Positions 54,668 to 64,000 of a DNA stretch of 64,000 nt are shown here, piece after piece (the stretch's first letter is position 1; every line of letters begins with the position of its first letter). Source of the DNA: Buddleja alternifolia. Lineage: Eukaryota > Streptophyta > Magnoliopsida > Lamiales > Scrophulariaceae. Made by a program: the position numbers and the translations under genes. Under the pieces are notes generated by a model. The model was not told where the DNA came from and did not search any database. It worked only from the letters and a program-made list of their open reading frames with translations. The stretch covers positions 36,217,022-36,281,021 of the forward strand of contig CM033399.1 in the NCBI GenBank assembly GCA_019426215.1, in the 5' to 3' direction.

Positions 54668-56245
54668 TCATAATCCTTTTATGAAACGAATTTGCACATT
54701 GTTTGACGCGGTAGCTTCATACGCTCTAATTGATGCCCTCTTATACACACCAATTGGATCATCAAAAAATTTATTAACACAATAGATATTTAGTGTACCC
54801 AACTCAGTTGCTTGCGACAACACGTACAGAATGTAGCTTAGCTCACAATCAGAACCCGAGAAGTTGAAGATCGTGACCTCAATCAATGCCTCCAATCCCA
54901 TTGCTTGCAACTTCCAGTCTTTTACGTAGTTGGATACACTAATGCCCGTGTTTTTCCATGGTGCACCCTACACATGTTAAGTCAATTACAATTTTATTTT
55001 AGAAACCCAAACAAAGAACGTGCTTAATAAACCATGTAATAACTAATAAGCGACAAGCCATAAAACTTAAAATATTACCACCAAATCGACTTTAAGCTCA
55101 TTCAAGCTTGTACATCTACTGATGAGCACCAATGTGACAGCAAGATTGTCAAGTAGCTTTGAACACCTGATCTCTAGGCGGTGCATATTAACAAAAAAGT
55201 ACCTCGCCATAATATGATGTAGAGACTCTACATGCACCAACCTCTAAACAAACAATTCAAAAAAAAAAACAACTTCTTAAAAACATTTGCACTTATTCAA
55301 ACAATGATAGATAGATATACCCTAACAAAATCAACCGGGACACGTGCTTGTTCGCTGGACAGCAATTCTTTCGTCATTTTTACAACCTCTCGAAGTAGTC
55401 GGTATGTCGAGCAAGTTGATCCGATGTAGTTTCGATGACGGTGTACTATCCACTGTAAAGAACGAGGTAACGACCGCAATACTTTTAAATGCCCCGGACC
55501 CTGTTCGTCTTGTTTCAATAAAATAATAAGGACATCTGCATTGGGGAAGTGTACTTTTATATTCACATTTCCTTGGGCCCGATTGAATGCCATCTTGAAT
55601 ATTTTTACAGAAGGCATTATATGCCTCAAATTCTGTTAGTCCTCTAAAATCACAGTTGAATAACTGTAAATCATTCAACTCGGGACACCATTTTCCAAGG
55701 CGGGAAGAAAATGTGTTATCATACAGCACGATGTGCTTCAATATGAGTCTTTTTAAATTTCGTAAATTATATCTATCTTCCCACCTAACAATTTAGTTCG
55801 GTAGATATAATTTTAACTGAACAAGAGTTTGTGACAAAAACAGGCCGTTAGGGAGTGAAGTGGACAACCGGCCGACTAATTTCAGTATACGCACAGAATG
55901 ATCTATTCCAAACGCCACCCACTCTTGCCTTATCCAATGCAATGCCTCGGCCCCCATTGGTAACTCAAAACTCAAGGTTTTAACCACACTTTCATTATGT
56001 TCAAGTATAGTGCGATTAACAAAATGAATAAAATCTAAACCATGATAACCCCTTTATTCAAAATGGTTAATATCGAATAAAAGAGTAGGGATGGAATACC
56101 AACAATGTTGAAAATAGTTTGATAAAAGACCCAATCGGGCTGCCTCCACAATGCATGCATCCCTTGATAACCTTCCCATAACATGGAAAATTATATCCTC
56201 ACAAAGGAAACTAAGTTCATTATTAGAAATTGTACCTCGTTCCAT
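54668..56245 (-). pseudogene. Captured F-box/FBD-LRR gene fragment with introns
   Basis: From ATG 56245 on the minus strand: MERGTISNNELSFLCEDIIF then HVMGRLSRDACIVEAARLG, an F-box-like start. After one stop (56054) the same frame reads YHGLDFIHFVNRTILEHNES and then LHWIRQEWVAFGIDHSVRIL. It ends with LPNGLFLSQTLVQLKLYLPN and a stop at 55793. The LRR continues with NLRNLKRLILKHIVLYDNTF, then after a shift VNIKVHFPNADVLI. Two introns with GT-AG ends fit: about 55245-55320 and 54968-55078. The last exon has MGLEALIEVTIFNFSGSDCE and LSYILYVLSQATELGTLNIY, the FBD signature. Such proteins act as substrate receptors of SCF ubiquitin ligases. Retained introns imply capture of genomic DNA, not a retrocopy. 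It is broken and probably non-functional. Confidence 0.8.
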
Positions 56246-57360
56246 GGTTGTTTATATGAACTATCCCCTGTTTATACTCTGTTGCTACTCGTGCAAGATG
56301 ATCCCATGTCTCCCCTCTTTATATCTCCCCTTTTTCGTGGAAGATGATCCCCTGTCTCCCCTCTTTATATCTCCCCTCTTTCATGGAAGATGATCCTCAC
56401 AATTATCCCCTGTTTATACTCTGAAAATTCTTTGTAGGGTTTGGTGGAGGAAGAGATTGTTTGATTTTGATCCTCACTAAATTTAATTAACCTTTATCTT
56501 AAAAATAGTGATTATATAGTTAAAGGTAAAGGTTAACTTTAATTAACCTTTACCTTTAACTTTAATTAATTCTTTGTAAGGGCATATTTAGTTTATTAGG
56601 TAAAAAAATAGTGATAAAAGAGAAAAACAATGCAATGAAACGATGGACCCAATTGACAACTTTAATTAACCTTTATCGAGGATATGAAATTTCAAGATCT
56701 TTCATCGAGATAAGGAAACAACTTTAAATGACACGGCGGCTGAGTAAAAAATGTCTCGTGACATTAAAGCGAGCACAGTCACATGACTCTTGAAATTAAA
56801 GGACACGGCGGCTAAGTAAAAAATGTTTGCTGAGTAAAACTAGAAATGTCTTCTCTTCCATATATATAGATATATATAATCCCAAGATCTTTCATCGAGA
56901 TAAGGAAAGAACTTTAGGGTACAAAGAATTATTATTAAATATAAGCACATTATTAGACATTAATTAATGATAAATATATCTTTTTAAAGTTAAAAAATCA
57001 ATAATGATTACCCACCATTGGTCATTGCAATGATTAACTTTAAAACCCACCAATCGATGTTGATACGGTATTTATAAGGATGTAAATGAGTCGAGTGGAG
57101 CCGAACAAGTTGTTGTTCAAGCTTATTTATGTGAAACATTATCAAATTATAAAATTTGTGTTTGATTTTGATTTGATTGTTAATCGAGTCAATCTCAATT
57201 ATCGAATAGCTTGATTTGTATTTCAGCCTTATATATTTATATTAATAGTACTAAATAATATATATTTATTTCTAGTTAGTATTAATTACACTTACATGAA
57301 AATTATGAATTTGTTATCTAATATCAGTCATGTTGACATTGATTATTAGATTTGAAAAGC
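56246..57360. other. CACTA interior without recognised gene
   Basis: Upstream of the captured gene (on the minus strand, 56246-56450) lie direct repeats of tcccctctttatatctcccc, which could be part of its original promoter or leader. A hAT-MITE-like scrap (atgtaaatgagtcgagtgga) lies at about 57082. Confidence 0.5.
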
Positions 57361-57860
57361 AATATCATCAACCCCATTCACACACAAAAAAGCGACCAAA
57401 AAATGAAAAGTTTGTTGTGGCAGTAGAAAGGGATAAAGATATGAGTAAATCTTCTTTTCCTAGTATATAAACATATACATACACATATACATATACAAAT
57501 ATATATGTATAACCCCATTCACACACAAAAAGAAAATCCTCAAACTCCACCCCCATAAATTCTCTTCCACATCAATGCACTTTTTAAGCTTATTTCTTCT
57601 TTAGCAAATTTGCACAGAAAGAGTGAATTCTTATAAATTCTAAAAATGTTCATTTTCAATCAAAAAACCAGAGGTTTACTTCACTAGTTTTCTTGCTAAG
57701 TTTAATGATCAAGAGAGACCACCTTCGGTTGCTAAATATACTTTCTCAAATAGCCCCAAAAGTAATATCATCAACAAGAAAAGTGACCAAAAAATGAAAA
57801 GTTTGTTGTGGAAGGTAAAGATATGATTAAATCTTTTTTTCCTAATATATAAACATATAC

Positions 57861-57891
<31 letters not shown>

Positions 57892-58144
57892 TATACATAT
57901 ACAAATATATATTTATAACCCCATTCACACACAAAAAGAAAATCCTCAAACTCCACCCCCATAAATTTTCTTCCACATCAATGCACTTTTTAAGCTTATT
58001 TCTTCTTTAGCAAATTCGCACAGAAAGAGTGAATTCTTATAAACTCTAAAAATGTTCATTTTCAATCAAAAAAACAGAGGTTTACTTCTACTAGTTTTCT
58101 TGCTAAGTTTAATGATCAAGAGAGACCACCTTCGGTCGATAAAC
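57361..58144. repeat. Tandem duplication inside CACTA, about 400 bp
   Basis: 57361-57763 and 57764-58144 are near copies, both holding tgaccaaaaaatgaaaagtt, an acatatacatacacata microsatellite and aaagaaaatcctcaaactcc. The microsatellite is longer in the second copy. Val/Tyr-repeat frames here are artefacts. Confidence 0.85.
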
Positions 58145-59923
58145 AGTCGCTAAATACAAAATAGAGACCGAATTATTTTATTTTATAATATAATTCGCAA
58201 AAGACCACTTTCCATTTTTTTATTCTAATTTACAGAATAGAGACCGAATTATTCGGTCTCTAATTAGCGACCGACTAATTCGGACATGGAATCGGTCTCT
58301 AAAATATAATTTCATATTCCTTTTTTTATTCTAATTTACAAAATAGAGACCGAATTATTCGGTCTCTAAAATATAATTTTATATTCCGTCGCGGAATCGG
58401 TCGCCAAATAATAATAAAAAATTGATGCTCATCTCAGTCGCTAAATCCGGTCGCTAATTTGAAAATTAGAGAACGAATTATTCGGTCTCTAACTTAGGGG
58501 AGTAAATCAACCAATTAGCTACCGATTTAGAGACGAAAATCAATCGGTCTCTAATGCAGTCGCTAATTTGAAAATTAGAGACCGAATTATTCGGTCTCTA
58601 ACTTAGGAGAGTAAGTAAATCAACCAATTAGCTACCGATTTAGAGACGGAAATCAGTCAGTCTCTAAATCGGTCTCTAATTCAGTCTCTGAATCGGTCTC
58701 TAATTTACTCTAAATTACCCCATTGGATATTTTTTTAAGAAAAAGAGACCGACCCGAATTCGGTCTCAATTTCGGTCTCAATTAGCGACGGAACCCATAT
58801 CGGTCTCTAATTCGGTCTCTGTTTAGAGACCGAATTCAGTCGGTCTCTAAAATTCCGTCTTTGATGCCCTGTTTTCTTGTAGTGAAAAGAACGCTAAAAC
58901 TCATTTTCGCTGTGCTAACCCTGATTAAGCGATCTAAGCGTTGCCCTACTTTGGTAAACTGCTAAAATCACTAAGTCTAAGTTAACTTTTCTGAAACGTC
59001 TGACCCAAGCGCTCAGTTATCCAAAGCGTTCAAACCTTTAAAGTGATACGAAATTTTTGAAGTCGAAAAAGACTTCAGGGTCTATTCACCCCCCCCCCCC
59101 CCCTTCTAGACCCTTTCGTATGCCACTTGGGACCACCAAGAGAAAAAATACACATATATATAGAGACCACCTAGGGTTGAACCCTAGGTGTTGTACACGC
59201 CTCCACTCCCTAAAAAATAAGGAGAGGCGTGTACAATATATATAAGTATATGACAACTTTCCTTTTTCTTTTATTCTCTCTCCACAATTAATTAGAATTC
59301 TTTCCAACTAATTAGATATTACCATATCTAATAATATCCTAACATATATCTAATAAGATCCTTGCTTATTAATTAGTTACCTTAACTAATTAAAGATCCT
59401 AATAAATATATATGTAGAATATTAATTAATATATATATATATATTACAAACTTGGTGAGCAAGATAAATCTTTCCACCTAATCCACATACACACATGTAC
59501 ACGCCACACGTGCACTTATGTGTACATATATATATATATATTATTTTATTTTCTTTCTCCTAATTAATTAATTAATCCTTCCCAATTTAATATCCTAATA
59601 TTAAATTATAGGACTATTAATTAACTAGTTAAATTAATTCTTTTTTCCTTTGATTAATTAAATCCAATTAATTAATCCCACTATAATTCACAAAGAATTA
59701 AATAGCCAATAGGTACTACACTAAGTTATGTGTGTGACCCCTCAGGCTCGTTGCCAGGCTAGCAATAAGTCCCTTCAGGCTAGATTAATTATTCTAAATA
59801 ATTAACTAGTCCTTGAATTAATCTCACCAAAAATTAATTCGAGGCACTTATTGGTCATGGTTCGATATCTAGCAATGTCACCATGAATACCTAGATGTCA
59901 ACGATGAAAAGCAAAAACCTATC

Positions 59924-61542
59924 TGATATATGTTATTCTTGCACTAGTTTTCATCCGTTTATCGACTTGGTTTTGAATGTTTCCTTGATAATTTGTTCAC
60001 ATATGATGCTTTGACCCTTGATTTCTCATATTTTATAGAATAAGATAACATTTGGAGGAAAAGAACAAGGATTGAAGGTAAATCATGCATAAAGATACAA
60101 ACTGTCTGTGCAGTGCTAGAGTTTATGGAATATATTTCTCTACCCATGTCCAAATTATACACTTGGTATACCAATGGAAACATAAGAGGCAAAGTTACAT
60201 TTCTTATGTTGAAGACAAAGATCAGATATGTAGGTAAGGAGGTGAAAAAGTCATTGGAAGAGACGTTTTACGATGGAGTTTTTCTCATTCAGTGACTTGT
60301 GAGACAAGTTTATTATCTTTAACGTTTGATTTGGGCTTTTGTGTCTTCTTGAAAGTTGTAGATCTTTGTTTTGGGATTCTATACCAACTTTAATCATCTC
60401 ATTTCGACATTGGTAGAGAAAGTTATGCATATTTTACCAAAATTGGCCGGTGCAGCAGCGGACGAACGCCGCGGCGTCCATCCACCAATGCCGCGGCGTT
60501 CTGAGCAGAAAGTGAACGCCACGGCATGCAAGACCCAACGCCGTGGCATTCGAGGTGGCGGATTGCTCTATAAATACCCCTTTTAGTCATTTTTTACCCT
60601 AACATGCCTTAGAGTGGCAGCCACACTCCAAAAAGGGGGAAAAAAGGCTTGGGAGAGGAGATTGAAGGTCATAACGTCTCTTTGAAGGCCCGGATTCGCA
60701 AGAAAATGGAGAATTCAACGAGGGATCAAAATCATCACGATTATTCAAGAATTTTTACATCTTTATTTCTTAAACTTGTTTAACTCTCTACTATGATTTG
60801 TATGTTTAAGATCCGTACTTGTGACATGAACATGAGCTAAACGTATATGATTAAGGCCTTGGCTAGGACGTTTATGTTATTGAGATTGTTGTTGTTTTGG
60901 TGTTTATTGGATTAATGTTGGTTTTAGTTATGTATTCAATATTTGATCTCAATGCTTCATTTGTTTGATCACCAAGTGTTCGCTAAAATGCCTAGGTTAG
61001 AGATCGAGAGATAATAACCTAGGGAAGATATAAATATTGAATACCCTATAGTTAAACCAACTAGAGATAGACTTAATTTTTTTAGGTGGCTTTCCATTCA
61101 CGTGGGGAATCCCTAGACCTTAAATGCATCTTTGTTAAGCCGGGTTTTCATATAGAGATATATAGGAAATCGTTAACAAGGGTAGGGTTGCTATGCCAAG
61201 AGATTGGGCAGTACATACGTTAGGGAATTTCGCCTTAGCTAAATCAATCCAATAATTGAACCTAAATCACAATTGAAATGCATAATTGGTTGAACCATGT
61301 GTCTAGATTGTTTTTCTCTATTGCTTTCTCCCTTTGTTTGGTTTGAAGTTGCCTTAGTTTATTTTCTTGTTTTTAATAATTAGTTTAAATCAACCTCATA
61401 TCGACCGACCCAACTTAGAATTGATAATAGTAGTCTCGGTACTTAGATTATAGTTGTCCATGCAGATAGGATAAATCCGGACTTAAACATCCACTTTACT
61501 ACTTACGCGACCTAGTTCTCTTGCTAGGATTTTGTCGTGTCA
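59924..61542 (+). repeat. Solo LTR of a Ty3/gypsy-type element inside LTR E
   Basis: It begins TGATATATGTTATTCTTG and ends TTTTGTCGTGTCA. Flanks ctatc (59919-59923) and ccatc (61543-61547) are a 5-bp TSD with one change, and the outer sequence on both sides is LTR E. No internal domain or second LTR exists, so it is a solo LTR of 1619 bp. A TATA box lies at 60569-60576. The opening resembles gypsy LTRs of the Athila type, by recollection only. Confidence 0.72.
60465..60576 (+). promoter_or_regulatory. Promoter block: four GCCGCGGC-type palindromes and a TATA box
   Basis: aacgccgcggcgtcc (60465), aatgccgcggcgttc (60487), aacgccacggcatgc (60515) and aacgccgtggcattc (60537) are spaced 22, 28 and 22 bp apart. 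ctctataaatacccc (TATAAATA at 60569-60576) follows. The cluster is a local GC island in an AT-rich LTR and is a good candidate for a set of transcription-factor sites. The third and fourth copies differ by CG to CA/TG changes, consistent with deamination of methylated cytosine. Confidence 0.65.
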
Positions 61543-62376
61543 CCATCGAGTTACGATCGTCATGTGAGTAGAATCCTTCATCAATTTCCCATCCATGGTC
61601 TAGGGTATGGCGACGATCGAACCCTAATAACCTTGAAAACTATGACTATGTTGTGACATCTAATGATCTAGTCTTCTAATCCGGGATCACCAATCCCTCT
61701 CAGAAAACAATCCCTTTGATCAAAGGTTTTTCACGATCATTTAGATTCTCGCAACAGCATTGGAAAAACAGGGTACTCGTGACCCTGGATGAATCCCTCT
61801 CCGACTGCCCTTTGTTCCACCACTCTACCAGACTATACCCAACATACAAGCCGTATGACTCTCCTGGAGTGCACATGCATATCAAAGCAGAGTGGGTAGT
61901 GCCCTTTCCAAATGACATCTTAGGTCTGAGGATTAATCTCACACTACGAAACTCAAGGACTCCATGTTCGACAGCACCAAATAGGAGTCCTTAAGCGGGG
62001 CCATTCAATTTCATAATCCATTATGAATCTCCATACATGTATTGCCATTCAAGACATCGACAATGGAACGCGTCGACCTCTCGAAAGAGTTACATGTATG
62101 AACAAGTCTTAACGAGACCAGTGATATCCCACATCTCACAGCCTCTATAACTTGGAACAATATTTAGGATTACGGTCTTTGAGAGTCTTCCATATGTTTT
62201 CTCTGACCGCCTCCCCTAACCATATGTAATCCATGGGATCTTTATCTATACTACCAATAGTTATAACAATAAAGAAGCATACCTTTCAACAAAAGATTTA
62301 ATATATTTAAAACAAGACAGTGTTAACAATTTAATATGGTTGAGCCCAAAACAATTGGCTCGCTGGGCACCTAACA
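61543..62376 (-). repeat. Distal part of solo LTR E
   Basis: It continues LTR E after the gypsy solo LTR, with phrases like those of other copia LTRs here (tagaatccttcatcaatttc, aaggactccatgttcgacag), and ends CTAACA. The overlapping open frames on both strands near 61700-61990 show no known similarity and are treated as chance frames. Confidence 0.65.
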
Positions 62377-63228
62377 CTATCATTTTGGTCACCCAGATTC
62401 CAAACTCATACAATTGACCCCTAAACTCTCTTGATTTCATGATTTTGGTCCCTCCGTTAACTCATCCGTCCAATAGTCCTGTTAACTCATCTGTCCAATT
62501 GTTAACGGAGGGTCAATTTTTCCTCACAAAATCACGATTTTCAAGCCAAAAACACAATTTTCAATTTTTTTTTTCTTTAGAGTTGCTGAGATTTAGGCTA
62601 CCCATTTCTCATTTCTCACGTATTCGACCCTCAACCAAAAAAGTGTCAATAGTTCAATCCGCCATTTCTTCCTAAAATTCGAGCTTAAATCAGTGTTCAT
62701 ATCCTAAACTATTACCCAAATTCGAAGAATAATCCCCTGAAAACCCATATTCCAAGTTCTCCCAATTTTTCAAAATCCTAGTTCTTCGATTTACACAAAT
62801 TGTTCAGGTCAAACCTTGAATTCATCAACGCCACTCGAAGAGACCATATTTTGAGCTCAAGACACGATTTGAAAGAAAGAAAAACGCTAATTATATTATT
62901 AAAAGAAGAGCGAAAATTTGAGGTTGAAAATGATGAGTAGCTCTTTTTTTTTTTATGTTTAGGGTGATCATGTGTTGCAGAAGATGGAATCTTTTTGGGG
63001 AAAATTCTGATATTAAAGAGAAAAGGCGGAAATTCGTGTTTTTTGCGCCAAAATCGTGATTGTTGGAGAGAAAATTGACCCTCAGTTAACTATTAGACGG
63101 AAGAGTAAACTGAGGGACCAAAATCGATGAAATCAGAAAAGTTTAGGGATCAATAGGATGAGTCTGGAATTTGAAGGACCGAGATAGATTTTGGTGTATA
63201 AGTGGGGTAGGAAAATTGAAATTTTTTC
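62377..63228. other. Right part of MULE-type element F
   Basis: Contains the inner left arm (attttggtcacccagattcc ... gttaacggagggtcaatttt) and the inverted right arm (gaaaattgaccctcagttaa ... gaccaaaatcgatga), separated by about 500 bp of pyrimidine-rich filler. No frame was recognised. The TIRs total about 250 bp. Confidence 0.6.
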
Positions 63229-63237
63229 TACTATATA

Positions 63238-64000
63238 TATTTTCCATATCTTTCCACATAGGAAACATACATATATATATATACACACACTTCCTTATAC
63301 GTATATTTATATATAATATATAATTTTCATATTTCTCTACATAAGAAAAATACATATATATTACATATATTAATTATTCTACCAAGGAATAAATAAATAC
63401 TTGGATACTATATTTAATTCACCTACATAAGGCAGTTAATTTTTTATAACTAATTAATCTACATAGGATAATAAATGAAAACTTATCTTAATTAAAATAA
63501 TTAAGATTCTACTAAAGAATTAATTTAATCTACAATAGGATTAATTACCCATTTAATTAGTTTCACTTAAGAATTAATTTTATCTACTAAGGATTAATTC
63601 TACAAAAGATCTAACATTTCCATAAGGAGGTTCATACTTGAGTTATATATCTGACCCTTAGGTTCATTTACATGTTAGCAATGAGACATTTCTCTTTAGG
63701 CTTAAATAATTGTCATACAGATAATTAATTAAGGTCTTGAGTCTTATCACCAAACTCGACTTGAGGCTCCCACTGATCATAATTCGATGTCTAGCAATGT
63801 TGTCATGAAGACCTAGATATTAATGACTATCATGAAAGACCTTTCCAGCTTACGATCTTCGTATGAGCTGCTCATTCCATCATTTTTTTGATCCGATTCT
63901 AGAATTTGGGTTCAGTCGAAACTCAAGTAACTCAGATAACCATGTCTGTATTGTGATCATAGTGACCTTTACTACCAAAGAAAAATAACCACTTCTTCTT
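63238..64000 (-). repeat. Copia-type LTR fragment at the window edge
   Basis: From about 63630 it resembles LTR E: tgacccttaggttcatttac, then ctagcaatgttgtcatgaag against ctagcaatgtcaccatgaat at 59870. The first part is TA-rich. It abuts the right TSD of MULE F, so F appears to have inserted into this LTR. The other half could be the element D LTR left of 42758. Confidence 0.55.

Larger units (their letters stand above)
54134..58884. mobile_element. 4.75-kb non-autonomous CACTA transposon with captured gene
   Basis: The ends are cactacaagaaaacagggta and, reverse-complemented, cactacaagaaaacagggca. The 3-bp TSD aaa (54131-54133 and 58885-58887) is confirmed by the uninterrupted 5' LTR. Both subterminal regions (54150-54570 and 58110-58870) are packed with cggtctctaaa and its complement, the repeated transposase-binding pattern of CACTA elements. 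No TNPD/TNPA-like frame is present. The inside carries an F-box/LRR gene fragment (54668-56245, minus), a hAT-like scrap near 57085, and a tandem block at 57361-58144. Confidence 0.9.
43293..59138 (+). mobile_element. Ty1/copia retrotransposon C with in-frame pol deletion and extra coding region
   Basis: LTRs at 43293-44790 and 52879-59138 (the latter split by a CACTA element) begin TGTTAGGAAATTTCATG and end GGGACCACCA. The PBS is at 44793 and the polypurine tract at 52863. The element has gag, then a deletion to the end of RT, RNase H, a LINE tail and a 4.3-kb extra coding region. The flanks agaag (43288-43292) and agaga (59139-59143) are only a partial TSD. By eye about 14 differences separate the first roughly 570 bp of the two LTRs, so C is younger than A and B. 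It cannot make protease, integrase or full RT and would have depended on a relative. Confidence 0.9.
52879..59138 (+). repeat. 3' LTR of element C, split by a CACTA transposon
   Basis: It pairs with 43293-44790. The segments 52879-54133 and 58885-59138 rejoin across the CACTA element (ttaactaaa + agaacgctaaaac, against ttaactaaaagaatgctaaaac in the 5' copy). A C-run at 59087-59103 is expanded relative to the seven Cs of the 5' LTR. Confidence 0.92.
42808..62376 (-). repeat. Solo LTR E (copia type), interrupted twice
   Basis: It begins TGTTGGGATCGCG at 42808 and ends GGGCACCTAACA at 62376. Ends and length resemble element B's LTR (TGTTGGG ... GGCTCGC.GAGCAC ... CTAACA): the pieces 42808-43292, 59139-59923 and 61543-62376 total about 2.1 kb. 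Both flanks belong to MULE F, so no internal domain or second LTR exists. That fits a solo LTR left by LTR-LTR recombination. A clean 5-bp TSD was not obtained; atttt occurs next to both ends. Confidence 0.7.
42759..63228. mobile_element. MULE-type element F, outermost host of the second nest
   Basis: The left end gggataatttcaattttcgt (then ccccaattatacaccaaaat) pairs with the reverse complement of the right end (gaaaaaatttcaattttcct, then accccacttatacaccaaaa). The arms continue past the inserted LTR (ccaaactcatacaattgacc against ccagactcatcctattgatc). Flanks tattatata (42750-42758) and tactatata (63229-63237) match at 8 of 9. Without its insertions the element is about 0.9 kb and non-coding. 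Confidence 0.75.

Noticed and set aside
55331..55741. 136-codon minus-strand frame overlapping the captured F-box gene
   Set aside because: Its first part is the true LRR frame (LKHIVLYDNTFSSRLG); the second part departs from LRR/FBD wording, while the neighbouring frame keeps it, so the end is a frameshift product.
57368..57962. Two similar small frames with Val-Tyr repeats
   Set aside because: They translate the ACATAC/ATAC microsatellite inside the duplicated CACTA block.
61700..61994. Overlapping 80- and 92-codon frames on opposite strands
   Set aside because: They sit inside LTR E, whose relatives in this window are non-coding.

Overview
The window is a gene-poor, AT-rich stretch of plant nuclear DNA, most likely from a eudicot and probably pericentromeric or otherwise heterochromatic. 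The evidence is the content: Ty1/copia and Ty3/gypsy LTR retrotransposons, SINE, LINE, CACTA, hAT-like, Mutator-like (MULE) and Tourist-like elements inserted into one another, plus microsatellites and foldbacks. I see no rRNA gene, functional tRNA gene, CRISPR array or intact host gene. All protein-coding sequence belongs to transposable elements (mostly broken) or was captured by them. Family names come from motif recognition; no database search was possible. Junction statements come from reading the termini and target-site duplications (TSDs).

Left part (1-10.5 kb): a scrap of Ty3/gypsy protease, AT-rich foldbacks, a 2.1-kb MULE-type element (perfect 9-bp TSD) with palindrome-bearing tandem units and a nested hAT-like element, a tRNA-type SINE, a second MULE-type element with a nearly perfect 160-bp hairpin in its left terminus, a decayed gypsy RT-RNase H-integrase fragment, and a 254-bp MULE-type MITE.

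First nest (10506-27534): a Ty1/copia element (A, plus strand, TSD cttta, 848/842-bp LTRs) is split inside its pol by a second Ty1/copia element (B, minus strand, about 2.15-kb LTRs). B carries a 375-bp MULE-type MITE with a perfect 9-bp TSD. Removing B rejoins A's reading frame exactly. A second MULE-like piece sits in A between RT and RNase H.

Middle (27.5-42.7 kb): short elements and relics: a 50-bp perfect inverted repeat bracketing a truncated MULE-type element, a minus-strand SINE with a 13-bp TSD, a gypsy gag-protease-RT relic with a probable LTR, a Tourist-like MITE, a MULE-type element containing a 669-bp TRIM-like element whose internal domain is only 32 bp, a 260-bp MULE MITE, a 377-bp CACTA MITE, a hAT-like MITE fragment and a minus-strand copia remnant.

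Second nest (42759-63228) has the most layers. A MULE-type element (8/9-bp TSD) contains a solo copia LTR (E). E is broken by a 15.8-kb copia element (C) and separately by a 1.6-kb solo gypsy-type LTR. C has an in-frame deletion fusing gag to the end of RT/RNase H, a LINE 3' tail in its RNase H region, and a 4.3-kb extra coding region before its 3' LTR with its own TATA-like box and two probable introns. C's 3' LTR is interrupted by a 4.75-kb non-autonomous CACTA transposon that has captured an intron-containing F-box/FBD-LRR gene. The window ends in another copia-type LTR fragment.
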